Assembly: GCA_030141605.1 (NCBI GenBank)
Contig: JAQGDQ010000152.1
Location: forward strand, 126,001 to 186,000
Direction of reading: 5' to 3'
DNA length: 60,000 bases
From: Tubiluchus corallicola
Taxonomy: Eukaryota > Priapulida > Priapulimorpha > Priapulimorphida > Tubiluchidae
Below are positions 36,701-43,716 of the stretch, piece by piece. Every line of letters begins with the position of its first letter. Position 1 is the first letter of the stretch. Below the pieces are notes generated by a model. The model had not been told where the DNA came from, did not search any database, and saw only the letters and a list, made by a program, of their open reading frames with translations. Position numbers and translations under genes: made by a program.

Positions 36701-39700
36701 CTTTGGAAGGTCTGATGCGGCGCTCATTAGCGTAAAAGCTGTGCCAAGAATAAGCATAAATGACACAGTACCATTATTGTTATCAAGGAGATTTGTAATG
36801 ATATCGCCATAGAGGTCTTTGTGTCTTTGTGTAACTTGAATAATGTCTTTCCTTTGTGTTTACATTAAGATCCCGCAAAATTTTTGGCAGCTTACCAGCA
36901 TCGCATCTCGTTACCTTTCCTTAAAGCTGCACTCTGAAGCTGATTTAGCTTTGAAAATCCGAGTTATTCAGTTACCTGGAATGTTTCCTTTCCATTTGGG
37001 AGGTGTTGTTCCACTCCCTTCCAGTCCAGGACATTCTTAAAATGTTTGCTTTGCATTTGGGAGGTTGTGTTCAACTCCCTTCCAGTCCAGGACATACTTG
37101 AAATGTTTGCTTTCCATTTTGGGAGGTGTGTTTCAACGCCCTTCCAGTCCAGGACATACTTAAAATGTTTGCTTTCCATTTGGGAGGTTGTGTTCAACTC
37201 CCTTCCAGTCCAGGACATACTTAAAATGTTTCCTTTCCATTTGGGCAGTTGTGATTTGACCTCCTTTCCATCCAGCGCTTACTGGGAATGTTTGCTTCCA
37301 GTTTGGGAGATTGTGATTCCTTTTAATTCAGGGCATATTTGGAATTTATTGCCGACCGGTTTCGAATAAACCTAGAAATTATGCATTCGAACGCAAGAAA
37401 ATATAGCTAAAAATCAATAATAATTTAATCATTCATGCTGTCATTGCAAACACCTTTAATGGACATTGTTCTGATGTCGGTCGTAATATACTAGTGAAAT
37501 AGAAAGAGTTAATATTAACCCTTATCCCTACCTGACAGGCAGTTTTAAATTATTCTTATAACAACAGTTCAGTCAAGTATAACTATAATAATTATGTAAG
37601 TCATTTTGATTTTATTTGAAGAATTACATCGGTTTCGTAAACAGTCCGGATATTTAACTCTTGGTAAAATTCCGTACCGTACACACCATACTCGCTTAAG
37701 ATTAGGGTTTTATCAGCTTAATCATCATTTAAACACGCATGGTTGTAAAGATTCTAGTGGTAATATTGGGGGGTTGGGGTGGTTTGTGTAGCACCAGATC
37801 AAGATCAAGACACGTCACACACTCAGTTCCTAATCTTTGTGGCCCCTATAAGCTATGGCTTCCTTGGTCTCCCTAAAACATACAAAATTTAATGTCGTTG
37901 TTTAAGTTAATAAGTTGATGAACGCACACATTGGTAATAGCTATTTTATGTACTATCGTCTGCTAAATCTATTGTAAAACTGTAGTTTATTGTTAACTCA
38001 CATAAATTGAAATTGAAATTAAAATTGAAATCTGAAACAGTCAAGTGTGGAAACAAAATTTATGTAACCTATTTTCACGTGACCCATAGAATACATTGTT
38101 CTTACTATAAACTATAGATTACAATGCACACTATTGTGTCGAAAGAGGAGAAGAAATTTAGACAATCTCTGTTTAATTGTCTGACATTGTATAGTACAGA
38201 TGATCATGTTCGAGACGAAGATGATGATGAAGAAAAATGGTTATGATGATGACTGTGGCGCTGATAGTCACGGCAATAATAATCATAGCTGTAATGACAT
38301 GTGAATAATTTATCAAAACGAGTTACAAAATGTGGTGTGTGGGTGTGTTTTTGATCTTTTCTTTTTAAAACTTTGCATGCCTTGCAAAATTTCCGTTATG
38401 AAGTTTTTAATTAATCATTAGCAGTAGACAATAATTAATAATTAATGTGGGTGTTAATGTACATACAAGCATAACAACAGAGTGCATCACGTACATTAGC
38501 GTGTAGTTGTCAGCTCTGCTGAGCTGGATAAAGTACCTTGTAGGAGGCAATATTATTAGATTCTTTTGGAAAAAAATGCCTTTCAGAAACTTGTTTGCGC
38601 AGCAAGTTTCAACCTTTAGTGTCGTCTTACAAGAAGCAAACCATTAACCTGGTAGGTGGGCATTATTGATTGATTTTACCCTTGAGGCCCCGTAAATCGC
38701 GAAACTTTTATAGTTCTGGCTATTTTTTGAAAGTAATCAAAAGGATGTAGCTTAAAACAATGAATGGAATATGAGTTTCATAGAGAAATTTTCTAAATGG
38801 TGCAGTTCAATTATACATATTATTATCATTATGTATTCCAACCGTCAATTTTAACTTTTTTTTGCTGAATTCATTTCATTTACATTGTTTGCTGCATTAT
38901 TATTTACTATCATTATATTTGCATGAAGACTAGTGAAATTTATGCATAGTTTAAATCACTTTCACACACACGCACATATATATATGTATATATATATTTC
39001 ACATATACATATATACCGTAATTTACGCCTACTATTATTCACAAAATTTTGATTTTTGCTTGTTCTCTTTCGCTTATTATCATTAATTGAATAATTGTGT
39101 CACTGTTGTTGTTGTTGTTGCTGCTGTTGTTGTTGCTGTTGTTGTTGTTGTTGTTGTTGCTGTTGTGGTCATCGTCGTCGTTGTCATTATTATTATTATT
39201 ATGGATTAAATTATAAATACGTGCTTGATTATTTTTTTAAAACGAAAAGGAGACTTCGCGCACGATTTAGTTATGCCACTATAAATATAATCCTAATTAC
39301 GTTTCATTTGGTATTGAATACTGCTTTGGTATATAGATTGATTATTGATATTATTATTTTGTTGCGTTCTTTTGCTTTAATTAACTTATACTTTTTATTT
39401 ATTACAACCGTTTTGCTCTTTTGCTGTATTTCATATTAATACATAATTAGTTAAATTAAAGTGGTGTCTAGACTAGCGCAGCAAATGACTTGTTTGCAAC
39501 ACCTTGGCTCTATAATTCTTTAATAAATTATACTATGCATATGTTTATGTTTATGTTTACTAATATGAAAGTATTAGTAAAAGAGGTTTAAATTGAAATT
39601 AAATGCAGAAAATGTTCTATATGCTTTAAATGGGTTTATTTACTTGACTTTTTTAGAGCGAGGATTTCTGCCAGTCCATCCGCCAAACTCGGAGAATAAC

Positions 39701-39832
39701 GCGGAGTCTCGCGGAAACAATTCCGGACATCACGGAGGGAGTGGCGGCGGCCATCACGGTAGTGGAGGCGGTGGAGCAGGGTCGCACTCGCCGCCGCCCG
39801 CCCGTTCACCTCCCGTTAGCAATTCAGCGTAG
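12634..39832 (+). CDS. NFI: Nuclear factor I transcription factor (15 exons; first exon missing)
   Basis: CDS: 12634-12789, 19303-19408, 19715-19839, 20707-20851, 23033-23095, 24676-24771, 25875-26000, 26957-27166, 27892-28092, 29418-29638, 29855-29929, 32078-32504, 33553-33665, 34323-34551, 39657-39832. These sum to 2469 nt, 822 residues plus TAG. NFI proteins bind the palindrome TTGGC(N5)GCCAA as dimers and regulate transcription in the nucleus. Residues 1-177 match the NFI DNA-binding and dimerisation domain ([58 protein letters not shown]). A Ser/Pro-rich, polyQ-bearing activation region follows, ending in a Gly/His-rich tail. It is longer than vertebrate NFI proteins (about 500 residues). 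All junctions are GT/AG with matching phases. Confidence 0.93.
12790..14195 (+). other. NFI intron, part before the LINE
   Basis: AT-rich sequence without recognisable coding similarity or clear repeat structure. The LINE's missing endonuclease domain is not detectable here. Confidence 0.6.
14196..16360 (+). pseudogene. RTE-like LINE, 5'-truncated and frameshifted
   Basis: Non-LTR retrotransposon remnant in the first recognised NFI intron, sense orientation. Three open blocks in different frames (14196-15032, 15065-15655, 15766-16341) together read as one reverse transcriptase with its C-terminal region. Visible motifs are [64 protein letters not shown], the catalytic FADD (15554-15565) and the distal [13 protein letters not shown] block. 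Breaks lie near 15025 and between 15650 and 15740. No endonuclease domain is present upstream, so it is 5'-truncated. After the stop come short TAAGG-type repeats, as at RTE 3' ends. RTE versus a related clade is inferred from the C-terminal block. Confidence 0.85.
16755..16839 (+). mobile_element. hAT-like element end fragment
   Basis: Three GGGCCGC words (16760, 16794, 16817) lead into CGGGCCGCAGTTTGCACACC, ending CCTTG at 16839. Reversed, the end reads CAAGGGTGTGCAAACTGCGG, close to hAT/Charlie-type terminal repeats. No matching left end was found. Confidence 0.5.
17835..18120 (+). repeat. Three tandem tRNA-like repeats (about 105 bp each)
   Basis: Units start at 17835, 17941 and 18044. 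Each begins GGYTTGTGTCYGTRGTGTAATGG followed by ATAAGGCAGC, which resembles the tRNA 5' half and A-box. The third has TTTCGGTTCTGGGGC at the B-box position. No unit folds as an intact tRNA by eye, so I call them tRNA-derived repeats. Confidence 0.55.
18775..18843 (-). repeat. tRNA-derived SINE-like sequence, minus strand
   Basis: On the minus strand it starts GTGGCTGTGTGGTCTTGCG (A-box-like) and contains CTGGTTCGAATTC, a near-perfect B-box, at 18784-18796. Order and spacing fit a polymerase III promoter. The stem pairing looks too poor for a functional tRNA. Confidence 0.5.
19303..19408 (+). CDS. NFI: NFI DNA-binding domain exon B
   Basis: Acceptor TGCTTACAG ends at 19302 and donor GTATTA starts at 19409. 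It encodes [20 protein letters not shown] then a less conserved [15 protein letters not shown]. It joins exon A without a gap relative to vertebrate NFI. Confidence 0.95.
19715..19839 (+). CDS. NFI: NFI DNA-binding domain exon C
   Basis: Acceptor ATTTAAG ends at 19714 and donor GTGAGT starts at 19840. It holds the near-invariant [20 protein letters not shown] and [15 protein letters not shown]. The vertebrate CC before VLSN is VC here, so the first Cys of that pair is replaced. Confidence 0.96.
19918..20110 (+). repeat. Dispersed repeat pieces: 43-bp-array relative and GTCAGGGAAA motifs
   Basis: Bases 19921-19950 (TTCTGTATTACAGCATCGGT and on) match the 43-bp unit arrayed at 25.4-25.9 kb. After it, GTCAGGGAAA-type words occur near 19971, 20010 and 20068, and again near 20366 and 20409, suggesting an old interspersed repeat. 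Confidence 0.5.
20597..20667 (+). repeat. 35-bp direct duplication upstream of an NFI exon
   Basis: The unit CATGGTCAATAGACAAGAGC plus 15 more bases occurs twice in tandem with one difference, ending about 40 nt before the exon at 20707. Confidence 0.8.
20707..20851 (+). CDS. NFI: NFI DNA-binding domain exon D
   Basis: Acceptor CGTTTTAG ends at 20706 and donor GTAAGT starts at 20852. It encodes [18 protein letters not shown] and [14 protein letters not shown], matching the end of the NFI DNA-binding domain. Exons A to D total 532 nt. Confidence 0.95.
20865..22020 (+). repeat. 1.1-kb TAGAG-rich satellite in NFI intron
   Basis: Starts within 20 nt of the exon D donor. It is built of TAGAG/TAGAA pentamers with a higher-order motif, GGCAGTAAGGTAG or variants, seen about 14 times between 20968 and 21690 at spacings of roughly 36-90 bp. 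The + strand is purine- and T-rich with few C. Repetitive Tyr/Ser/Leu reading frames on the minus strand are artefacts. Confidence 0.9.
22021..23032 (+). other. NFI intron remainder, no feature seen
   Basis: AT-rich sequence with a short TATATACTGTATATACAGT palindrome near 22295. No exon or transposon end was recognised. Confidence 0.6.
23033..23095 (+). CDS. NFI: NFI small exon E (63 nt, phase 1-1)
   Basis: Acceptor TCTTTTAG ends at 23032 and donor GTAAGT starts at 23096. It encodes an acidic linker ([20 protein letters not shown]) just after the DNA-binding domain. It is frame-neutral if skipped. Confidence 0.8.
   Translation, partial: SGRMSTAMVYIIILMMMKKC
23096..24675 (+). other. NFI intron, no feature seen
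   Basis: AT-rich intron. A short open stretch after AG at about 23342 was considered as an exon but has no usable donor. No repeat family was recognised. Confidence 0.6.
24676..24771 (+). CDS. NFI: NFI exon F (96 nt, phase 1-1)
   Basis: Acceptor GGTTAG ends at 24675 and donor GTAAGA starts at 24772. It encodes [19 protein letters not shown], which aligns with the conserved VTSGVFSVTELVRVS block of vertebrate NFI. Confidence 0.9.
25187..25874 (+). repeat. 43-bp tandem array containing splice-acceptor-like motifs
   Basis: Units of 43-44 bp start at about 25398, 25441, 25484, 25527, 25571, 25614, 25657, 25700, 25743, 25786 and 25829. Each has TATTACAG or a variant followed by CATTGGTGCTAT and TTAATGCT. 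A decayed unit lies at 25187-25230. The series runs into the real acceptor AATATTACAG of exon G, whose first bases also follow the unit. Confidence 0.9.
25875..26000 (+). CDS. NFI: NFI exon G (126 nt, phase 1-1)
   Basis: Acceptor ATATTACAG ends at 25874 and donor GTAAGT starts at 26001. It encodes [20 protein letters not shown] and [12 protein letters not shown]. Its first 26 bases resemble the adjoining 43-bp repeat. I recognise no vertebrate counterpart for this segment; the call rests on splice sites, phase and position. Confidence 0.8.
26051..26340 (-). mobile_element. Truncated second copy of the pogo/Tigger-like element
   Basis: TACAGTAAGTCCTCGCTTAA at 26051-26070 and the following 280 bases match the reversed right half of the element at 2885-3570 (shared words include GACGTTTCGTTTTAACGA-like, CGCATGTTTC, TTATTTTATCAACAA, TATTCTGTTCTAAAA). 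The other terminus was not found. Confidence 0.75.
26790..26800 (+). promoter_or_regulatory. YY1-like motif in NFI intron
   Basis: AAGATGGCTGC closely matches AAGATGGCGGC. It sits in a locally CpG-rich patch (about 26775-26870) 157 nt before exon H. It could mark an internal promoter, but this is a guess from one motif. Confidence 0.25.
26957..27166 (+). CDS. NFI: NFI exon H (210 nt, phase 1-1)
   Basis: Acceptor ACTTTAAG ends at 26956 and donor GTAAAC starts at 27167. It encodes [33 protein letters not shown] and [13 protein letters not shown]. This parallels the vertebrate STKRLKSVEDEM, EEPFYTGQGRSP and SSGWHEVEPGMP series. KRRR is a possible nuclear localisation signal. Confidence 0.92.
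27167..27891 (+). other. NFI intron, no feature seen
   Basis: AT-rich intron with no recognised exon, repeat or transposon end. Confidence 0.6.
27892..28092 (+). CDS. NFI: NFI exon I (201 nt, phase 1-1)
   Basis: Acceptor CATTTACAG ends at 27891 and donor GTAAGT starts at 28093. It encodes [20 protein letters not shown] and [17 protein letters not shown]. The PAGMPSP stretch matches vertebrate EPGMPSPT and so follows exon H naturally. Confidence 0.88.
28093..29417 (+). other. NFI intron, no feature seen
   Basis: AT-rich intron with no recognised exon, repeat or transposon end. Confidence 0.6.
29418..29638 (+). CDS. NFI: NFI exon J with polyglutamine tract
   Basis: Acceptor TAATTGCAG ends at 29417 and donor GTTGGT starts at 29639. 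A mixed CAG/CAA run (about 29432-29513) encodes a Gln tract broken by Leu and His. It continues with [20 protein letters not shown] and FVNVACQ, matching vertebrate HPQETLKEFVQLVC. Mixed codons suggest a fairly stable tract. Confidence 0.92.
29855..29929 (+). CDS. NFI: NFI exon K (75 nt, phase 0-0)
   Basis: Acceptor GCATTTTAG ends at 29854 and donor GTAAAT starts at 29930. It encodes [18 protein letters not shown]. Its position matches the vertebrate NPNGSSQGKV region. The upstream intron is only 216 nt. Skipping would keep the frame. Confidence 0.85.
30143..31154 (-). mobile_element. piggyBac-like element remnant
   Basis: The right end is TTAA (31151-31154) preceded by GGG; read inward on the minus strand it is CCCTTAGCTGACG. 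The left end has TTCA (30143-30146), a possible mutated TTAA, then CCCTTAGCCGAGC. TTAA flanks and CCC termini are the piggyBac hallmark. Near the left end, TAGGTTTTACAAGTCAAATG (30177 on) and its inverted partner ending at 30382 form a subterminal inverted repeat with one mismatch in 25. A minus-strand reading frame from 30745 to 30626 starts at an ATG in a GCCGCCATTTT context and is acidic, like transposase N-termini. No DDD catalytic core remains. Confidence 0.45.
30626..30745 (-). pseudogene. Short acidic reading frame inside the piggyBac-like remnant
   Basis: 39 codons on the minus strand begin [18 protein letters not shown] and end in TAG. The start lies in AAAATGGCGGCAAC, a favourable context. 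It may be the N-terminal relic of a transposase. I cannot match it to a family. Confidence 0.35.
31474..31960 (+). repeat. Dispersed repeat copy 1 (with hairpin and A-rich tail)
   Basis: About 480 bp that recur at 50996-51475 with few differences. It contains a 14-bp perfect inverted repeat, TTGCATTATAGTCA (31771-31784) and TGACTATAATGCAA (31800-31813), and ends in an A-rich tail. The family is unknown to me; a retroposed element is likely. Confidence 0.8.
32078..32504 (+). CDS. NFI: NFI exon L (proline-rich, 427 nt)
   Basis: Acceptor CATTTTAG ends at 32077 and donor GTATGT starts at 32505. It encodes [20 protein letters not shown], matching the vertebrate LPTPMLPPPPPPPMARPV block, then an insect-sized Ser/Pro-rich expansion with no clear counterpart ([19 protein letters not shown]). 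This expansion explains much of the extra length. Confidence 0.94.
32692..33303 (+). repeat. 61-bp tandem array, 10 copies, in NFI intron
   Basis: Ten nearly identical 61-bp units with core ATTCCTCAATGTTTCACACA. Units differ at one short site: TCTAGTCT in units 1, 2, 7 and 8; TCGTGTCT in 3 and 5; TCGAGTCT in 4, 6, 9 and 10. The alternation in units 3-6 implies growth by a two-unit block. High identity suggests recent expansion. Confidence 0.95.
33553..33665 (+). CDS. NFI: NFI exon M
   Basis: Acceptor TTACTTCAG ends at 33552 and donor GTAAGT starts at 33666. It encodes [20 protein letters not shown] then [14 protein letters not shown]. The segment parallels the vertebrate STSPANRFVSVGPRDPSFVNI region only loosely. 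An alternative donor GTGTAA two bases upstream would break the frame. Confidence 0.85.
33666..34322 (+). other. NFI intron with a CTCF-like motif
   Basis: TCACTAGGTGGCAG at 33704-33717 matches the CTCF core CCASYAGRKGGCA at all but the first base. A second such motif is at 59833-59846. Nothing else was recognised. Confidence 0.4.
34323..34551 (+). CDS. NFI: NFI exon N (Thr/Pro-rich)
   Basis: Acceptor TTTCATTTCAG ends at 34322 and donor GTATGT starts at 34552. It encodes [32 protein letters not shown] and [20 protein letters not shown]. Repeated SP and TP dipeptides resemble activation-domain composition and possible proline-directed kinase sites. Confidence 0.88.
34552..36960 (+). other. NFI last intron, first part
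   Basis: AT-rich intron. It holds an AC dinucleotide run (about 35479-35512) and an approximate duplication around 35664-35748 and 35749-35828 (shared TTACTGTATCAATTTCTTT and GATTAGTGCATA-like ends). No exon was found. Confidence 0.55.
36976..37340 (+). repeat. About 61-bp tandem array, 5-6 copies, in NFI last intron
   Basis: Landmark CCAGTCCAGGACAT recurs at about 37021, 37082, 37144 and 37205 (61-62 bp). Each unit also has AATGTTTGCTTTCCATTTGG-like and GTTCAACTCCCTT-like parts. The flanking copies are decayed. Unrelated in sequence to the 61-bp array at 32.7 kb. Confidence 0.9.
37341..39099 (+). other. NFI last intron, middle part, no gene seen
   Basis: AT-rich with GATGATGATGA-type (38206-38255) and TATATA-type (38975-39015) simple runs. 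No exon or transposon end was recognised. Confidence 0.55.
39098..39170 (+). repeat. TTG/CTG trinucleotide microsatellite
   Basis: An almost uninterrupted run of TTG with some CTG units. It is complementary in sense to the CAG/CAA tract of exon J in the same transcript. Confidence 0.95.
39657..39832 (+). CDS. NFI: NFI terminal coding exon (Gly/His-rich)
   Basis: Acceptor ACTTTTTTAG ends at 39656; TAG stop at 39830-39832. It encodes [14 protein letters not shown], then a low-complexity [20 protein letters not shown] and a final [16 protein letters not shown] content is clearly higher than the surroundings. Phase fits exon N exactly. Confidence 0.85.
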
Positions 39833-39859
39833 TCCAGTAAGTTTCTGTCTGGTGGTTGT

Positions 39860-39930
39860 GTAGCAGTTTACTGGATTTGTGTGACTTTAAAAGCACCAGA
39901 GCCGCGGGTTCAATCCTGCAGCCGATCAAT
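39860..39930 (+). repeat. tRNA-like sequence in NFI 3' UTR
   Basis: GTGGTTGTGTAGCAG (near 39851) resembles an A-box region and GCGGGTTCAATCC (near 39904) a B-box. It is in the same general class as the minus-strand copy at 18775-18843. Confidence 0.35.
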
Positions 39931-40453
39931 TTTTTTACCTAAAGAAAAACTGCATTGCCTCAAGAGGAAATGGTTTAATTCTTGTAGACTGATTCCGATT
40001 CGGAAGATTTTTTGTATTGAAATAAGCAGCTAATACTGACTGCTCTTAAAAGCGTAAAAGATAACTTCTCACATTACAGTGAATAGCTATAATATTGCAA
40101 ACATGTTTATTTTCAATCTCGCAACTTATGTAAACAAGCACTTATGTAAATAGTAAAGTTATTTGTATAACAGTACGCAAAATACTAGCAAAATTTTCAC
40201 TTTAAACAAAAAAAGAAAAAGGAGCATAGATGTGTTATTATTATTATTATTATAAATATATTGCTTATAATATATTTAAGTAATAAGTTTGTAATTAAAT
40301 GTTTAAATGTTTGTATGTGTTTGTAACTATATCATAAACATGTATAATATGTTTCATTCAATCTCTGTAGCCATTATTTTTATTTATGATAAATAACTAT
40401 ATGTAGATTTTACATAGTAATTAATATACACAGTCTTCTAATTTCACTGAGCT

Positions 40454-40459
40454 AATAAA
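40454..40459 (+). promoter_or_regulatory. Candidate NFI polyadenylation signal AATAAA
   Basis: First AATAAA after the NFI stop, about 620 nt downstream. Others occur at 41948 and later, so use is unproven. Confidence 0.4.
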
Positions 40460-40944
40460 GTGGGCGATAACCATTCGTAAAATTGGCAAAAATTAAAAAA
40501 AATGCAAAATTTATATTCTGAAAATAGTTCAGAATACAAACCTTCTGCTTTGCCTTTTAGGGCATATCATTTGCGGCTCAGAACACACACACGCTGATTG
40601 CTGAAATACGATTCCTGTTGATTAGCCTTTGTATGACTTGTTCAGCAAGGTCAGTCCAAGGAGACCTGGTGGCTATTAATGGCGGCTCGTTTATCTGTTT
40701 GTGTTTGCAGCACATTTCGTAGAAGTGTTTACGGAAGCAAAAAGCTGGGCTTTCGCGTCTAATCTCTGATTTCATTTTATCGCTGTCACGTTTGTGTCGC
40801 ACCGAATGTCGCATAAACAGCTTGCGAATGTTTAGTGCAGAGACAGTTTAGTATATGAAGTTGAGGTTGCGTAACTTACTCATTGTGCTACGGTGACTGT
40901 TTCTTCACAGTGATAACCGGGATGACTGAGAGGGTGCAGTTAGT

Positions 40945-41327
40945 CCCTATAGGAGAGGAAAACTCTGGGGGGTGGTGGGACTGGGCGTAGGAGAGGAAAA
41001 CTCTGGAAGATGGGGTGGGGGTACTGGGCGTGCTTATATTTCCATGGCTCTTGGCATTTTTTGAGGATTAAAACTGCAGCAGAGGAAAACTCTGGGGGGA
41101 CTGGGCGTAGGAGAGGAAAACTCTGGGGGGTGGCGTGGGGGGGACTGGGCGTGCTTATATTTCCATTGCTCTTGGCATTTTTTGAGGATTAAAACTGCAG
41201 CAGAGGAAAACTCTGGGGGGTGGGGGGACTGGGCGTAGGAGAGGAAAACTGTTGGGGGTGGCGTGGGAGGGGACTGGGCGTGCTTATATTTCCATTGCTC
41301 TTGGCATTTTTTGAGGATTAAAACTGT
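40945..41327 (+). repeat. Composite minisatellite, about 120-130-bp unit
   Basis: Three blocks carry AGAGGAAAACTCTGGGGGG, a G-rich stretch with GACTGGGCGTGCTTATATTT, and GCTCTTGGCATTTTTTGAGG. The TTATATTTCCAT landmark is near 41033, 41155 and 41284. Confidence 0.9.
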
Positions 41328-41415
41328 AGCGGTTTCTGTGTAGCAGTATTTTACCATACTGAAGCTAATTAAGTATTCCTTGCGATAAGTGTAGTAACTC
41401 ACAAGCATTTTGTTG

Positions 41416-41665
41416 ACGTGGTTGGACACATGTTGATGTGGTCATGTTCACGGTCTCACTGGTCAGACACGTGTCGACGTGGTCATGTTCACGGTCTCAC
41501 TGGCCGGACACGTGTCGACGTGGTCATGTTCACGGTCTCACTGGCCGGACACGTGTCGACGTGGTCATGTTCACGGTCTCACTGGCCGGACACGTGTCGA
41601 CGTGGTCACGTTCACGGTCTCACTGGTCGGACACGTGTCGACGTGGTCATGTTCACGGTCTCACT
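41416..41665 (+). repeat. 41-bp tandem array, 6 copies, CpG-rich
   Basis: GTTCACGGTCTCACTGG recurs at 41447, 41488, 41529, 41570, 41611 and 41652. Most units contain ACACGTGTCGACGTGGTC, which includes the E-box CACGTG and the palindrome GTCGAC. Because 41 is not a multiple of 3, all three frames stay open. Confidence 0.95.
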
Positions 41666-43260
41666 TTTCATTAGTTCACCTTCTTTGCCCTTTGATCTCA
41701 CATTGTGTGTAAATATCATAGTAAGAAAACTAAAGATTAAATGCTATTTTTATATTTTCAGGTTCTTTTTACTTGCCAAGAAAGAGTTTATTTGAGAGCT
41801 AGGATTGATATTCATCCTTGGGAAGTTCATATGTAGCTGTTAGCTAATTGTAACGTGATGACAAGACGTGTTAAGAACATTCTGATGTGGAATTAACAAC
41901 ACCGTCGGCAGAAGATGCAATTTGCTCTTGGCAGTTTTATTATGCGAAATAAATATTTCTTTACTGTTAATTTTGTTGAGTTGAATATAGATGGCATGAC
42001 GCACAATGCGATGTTCACCACCATGCTTGTAAGATTGCCAATTTCCTACCCGCGTTTTTTTAGTAATTGCTAAACGTGGTTAATGCTACAATCAGACATT
42101 GGGCAGCCTTTGATTCGATGTTTGGTGTAGTGTAATTTTGCTCTACTTTACATATGATATGCTTTTTCTTTAGTTTGGCATAGCTTATCCATAGTTTGTC
42201 CTTATTTTACTTTGCACTGATAATCAGGACTCAGATAATCTGTTCACTTTTGTATGCCACTTATGTTAATTTGTCACAAGACCTGAACTGAATATGCAGT
42301 AGTTTAGTCACAAATTATGTAGGCAAATGTAACTTGCAGTTTTAACAGATGTAGTAGAAAAAATCGAAGTGGGCTTTAAATTCTATTTTCAAGATGGAAT
42401 AATAAAATTATTTGAGTTGAGCTTTAAACACGTGTAAATTTACAAAATGGAGTCGAGTGAATTTGGTGTTGGTGATAACACAATTGTTCATTCTTAATTT
42501 CTCGTCAAGGAAAATTGATAACAACGTTTTAATTTAAATTTTTTACCTGAACTAAGTTTCATTAAAGGACAACAGTACCCACTTTTCGACCATAGCTCAA
42601 AATGACTTATGGTCTGAAATGTAAGGACAAATATTCCTTAGCAATAGTGACTATCTTTAAAGAGTTGTTACTTTGGAAGCATAATTTGTTAATTTTTCAT
42701 GATTTCACTTGCTTAGTCGTACTCTCAGCTGTACATTTAGATACCTGAATCCTAGATGGCTTTAGGCCTACTTACATGGACGACAGAATTTGCTTCTGGA
42801 AGCTCAGAAGACATGCAAAGCACATCCTACTTATAATGTCAAGGCAGCTTCGTGAATTTACTCTTTAGTGGAACAATAGAATTGATCATTTCTGTGCTTC
42901 GGCGTCAGTGCCACACAGTCGTATTTCAATTTCTTGCTTTCACAAATGCGTACAAAACGCTTTCTGACGACCCCCTGCCATTGTAGCATTTTGTCCAGTA
43001 TCGACATTATCATAACTGCACTTGCTGATTGTTAATTAAGTTTCTACGCTAATAATTATCAGAAACATATCTTTTGATGACTGGTATAGGTAGTGAAAGA
43101 TGCATGTTGTACAATAAGTCAAAGGGGGGGGGTTATGATCTGAAAGATCATCCTGTTTCCCTTTTACGTCAAAGTTGCTTTGTCTTGACAATTTTTCAAT
43201 ATAATTTGTTAGGTTATTTTCATTCCTTTTGGTTGATTAACAATGTTACAGCAATACTAA
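41666..43260 (+). other. Intergenic, no feature seen
   Basis: AT-rich sequence with AATAAA words at 41948 and near 42403 that could serve NFI. No gene or repeat was recognised. Confidence 0.55.
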
Positions 43261-43713
43261 GGGTACGACGCCATGTGTACATAATGTGTGATGCGTAATC
43301 CGTAATGCGTATGCAAAAGTTTGTATTTAAAAAAGTGTTTCTATGTGTACGTAATCCGTAATGCATGTTCCGTTTTCATTCGAACATGATCGCTATCATC
43401 CGAGAACGCATCACGCTGACGGGAAACCACCATTGCCCAGGTGATTATAGTGTTTCCCGTGAACAATCTTGCTGTCTAGCTTTCCGAAAATTTTAGTTAG
43501 GTGAGTTTTGGACCTAAAAACAATAATTTTTGAGAGTTGAAAGAAGCATGTAGTTATGTGTTGTGCATCTAACTGCAGTTCTTTCACAAAGTAGTGATAC
43601 CTGCCATATTGTTTTCTCCCCTGCAAAATGTTGCTCACTCTGTCCTTTCGTTTTTGTCTATTAGTCACAGTCACAGTACGCATCACGCATTACATGCACA
43701 GGGAGTCGTAGCT
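43261..43713 (-). mobile_element. PIF/Harbinger-like element with transposase remnant
   Basis: Inverted termini GTACGACGCCATGTGTACAT (left, from 43263) and, reversed, CTACGACTCCCTGTGCATGT (right) continue to GTGATGCGTA over about 35 bp. TAA flanks both ends (43258-43260 and 43714-43716), the typical 3-bp PIF/Harbinger duplication. The minus strand encodes GRYHYFVKELQLDAQHITTC, similar in layout to the Harbinger transposase N-terminus (xxYxxLxRELxxDxxxFxxY). The element is 453 bp, so it is internally deleted. Confidence 0.7.
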
Positions 43714-43716
43714 TAA

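Noticed and set aside
36964-37369. Repeating frames on both strands ([13 protein letters not shown]-like)
   Set aside because: They are translations of the 61-bp intronic satellite.
39095-39439. Poly-cysteine frame
   Set aside because: It is a TTG/CTG microsatellite read in one frame, within an NFI intron.
41418-41795. Three overlapping frames with SWSCSRSHWPDTC-like repeats
   Set aside because: They come from a 41-bp array whose period keeps all three frames open; no start context or splice support.
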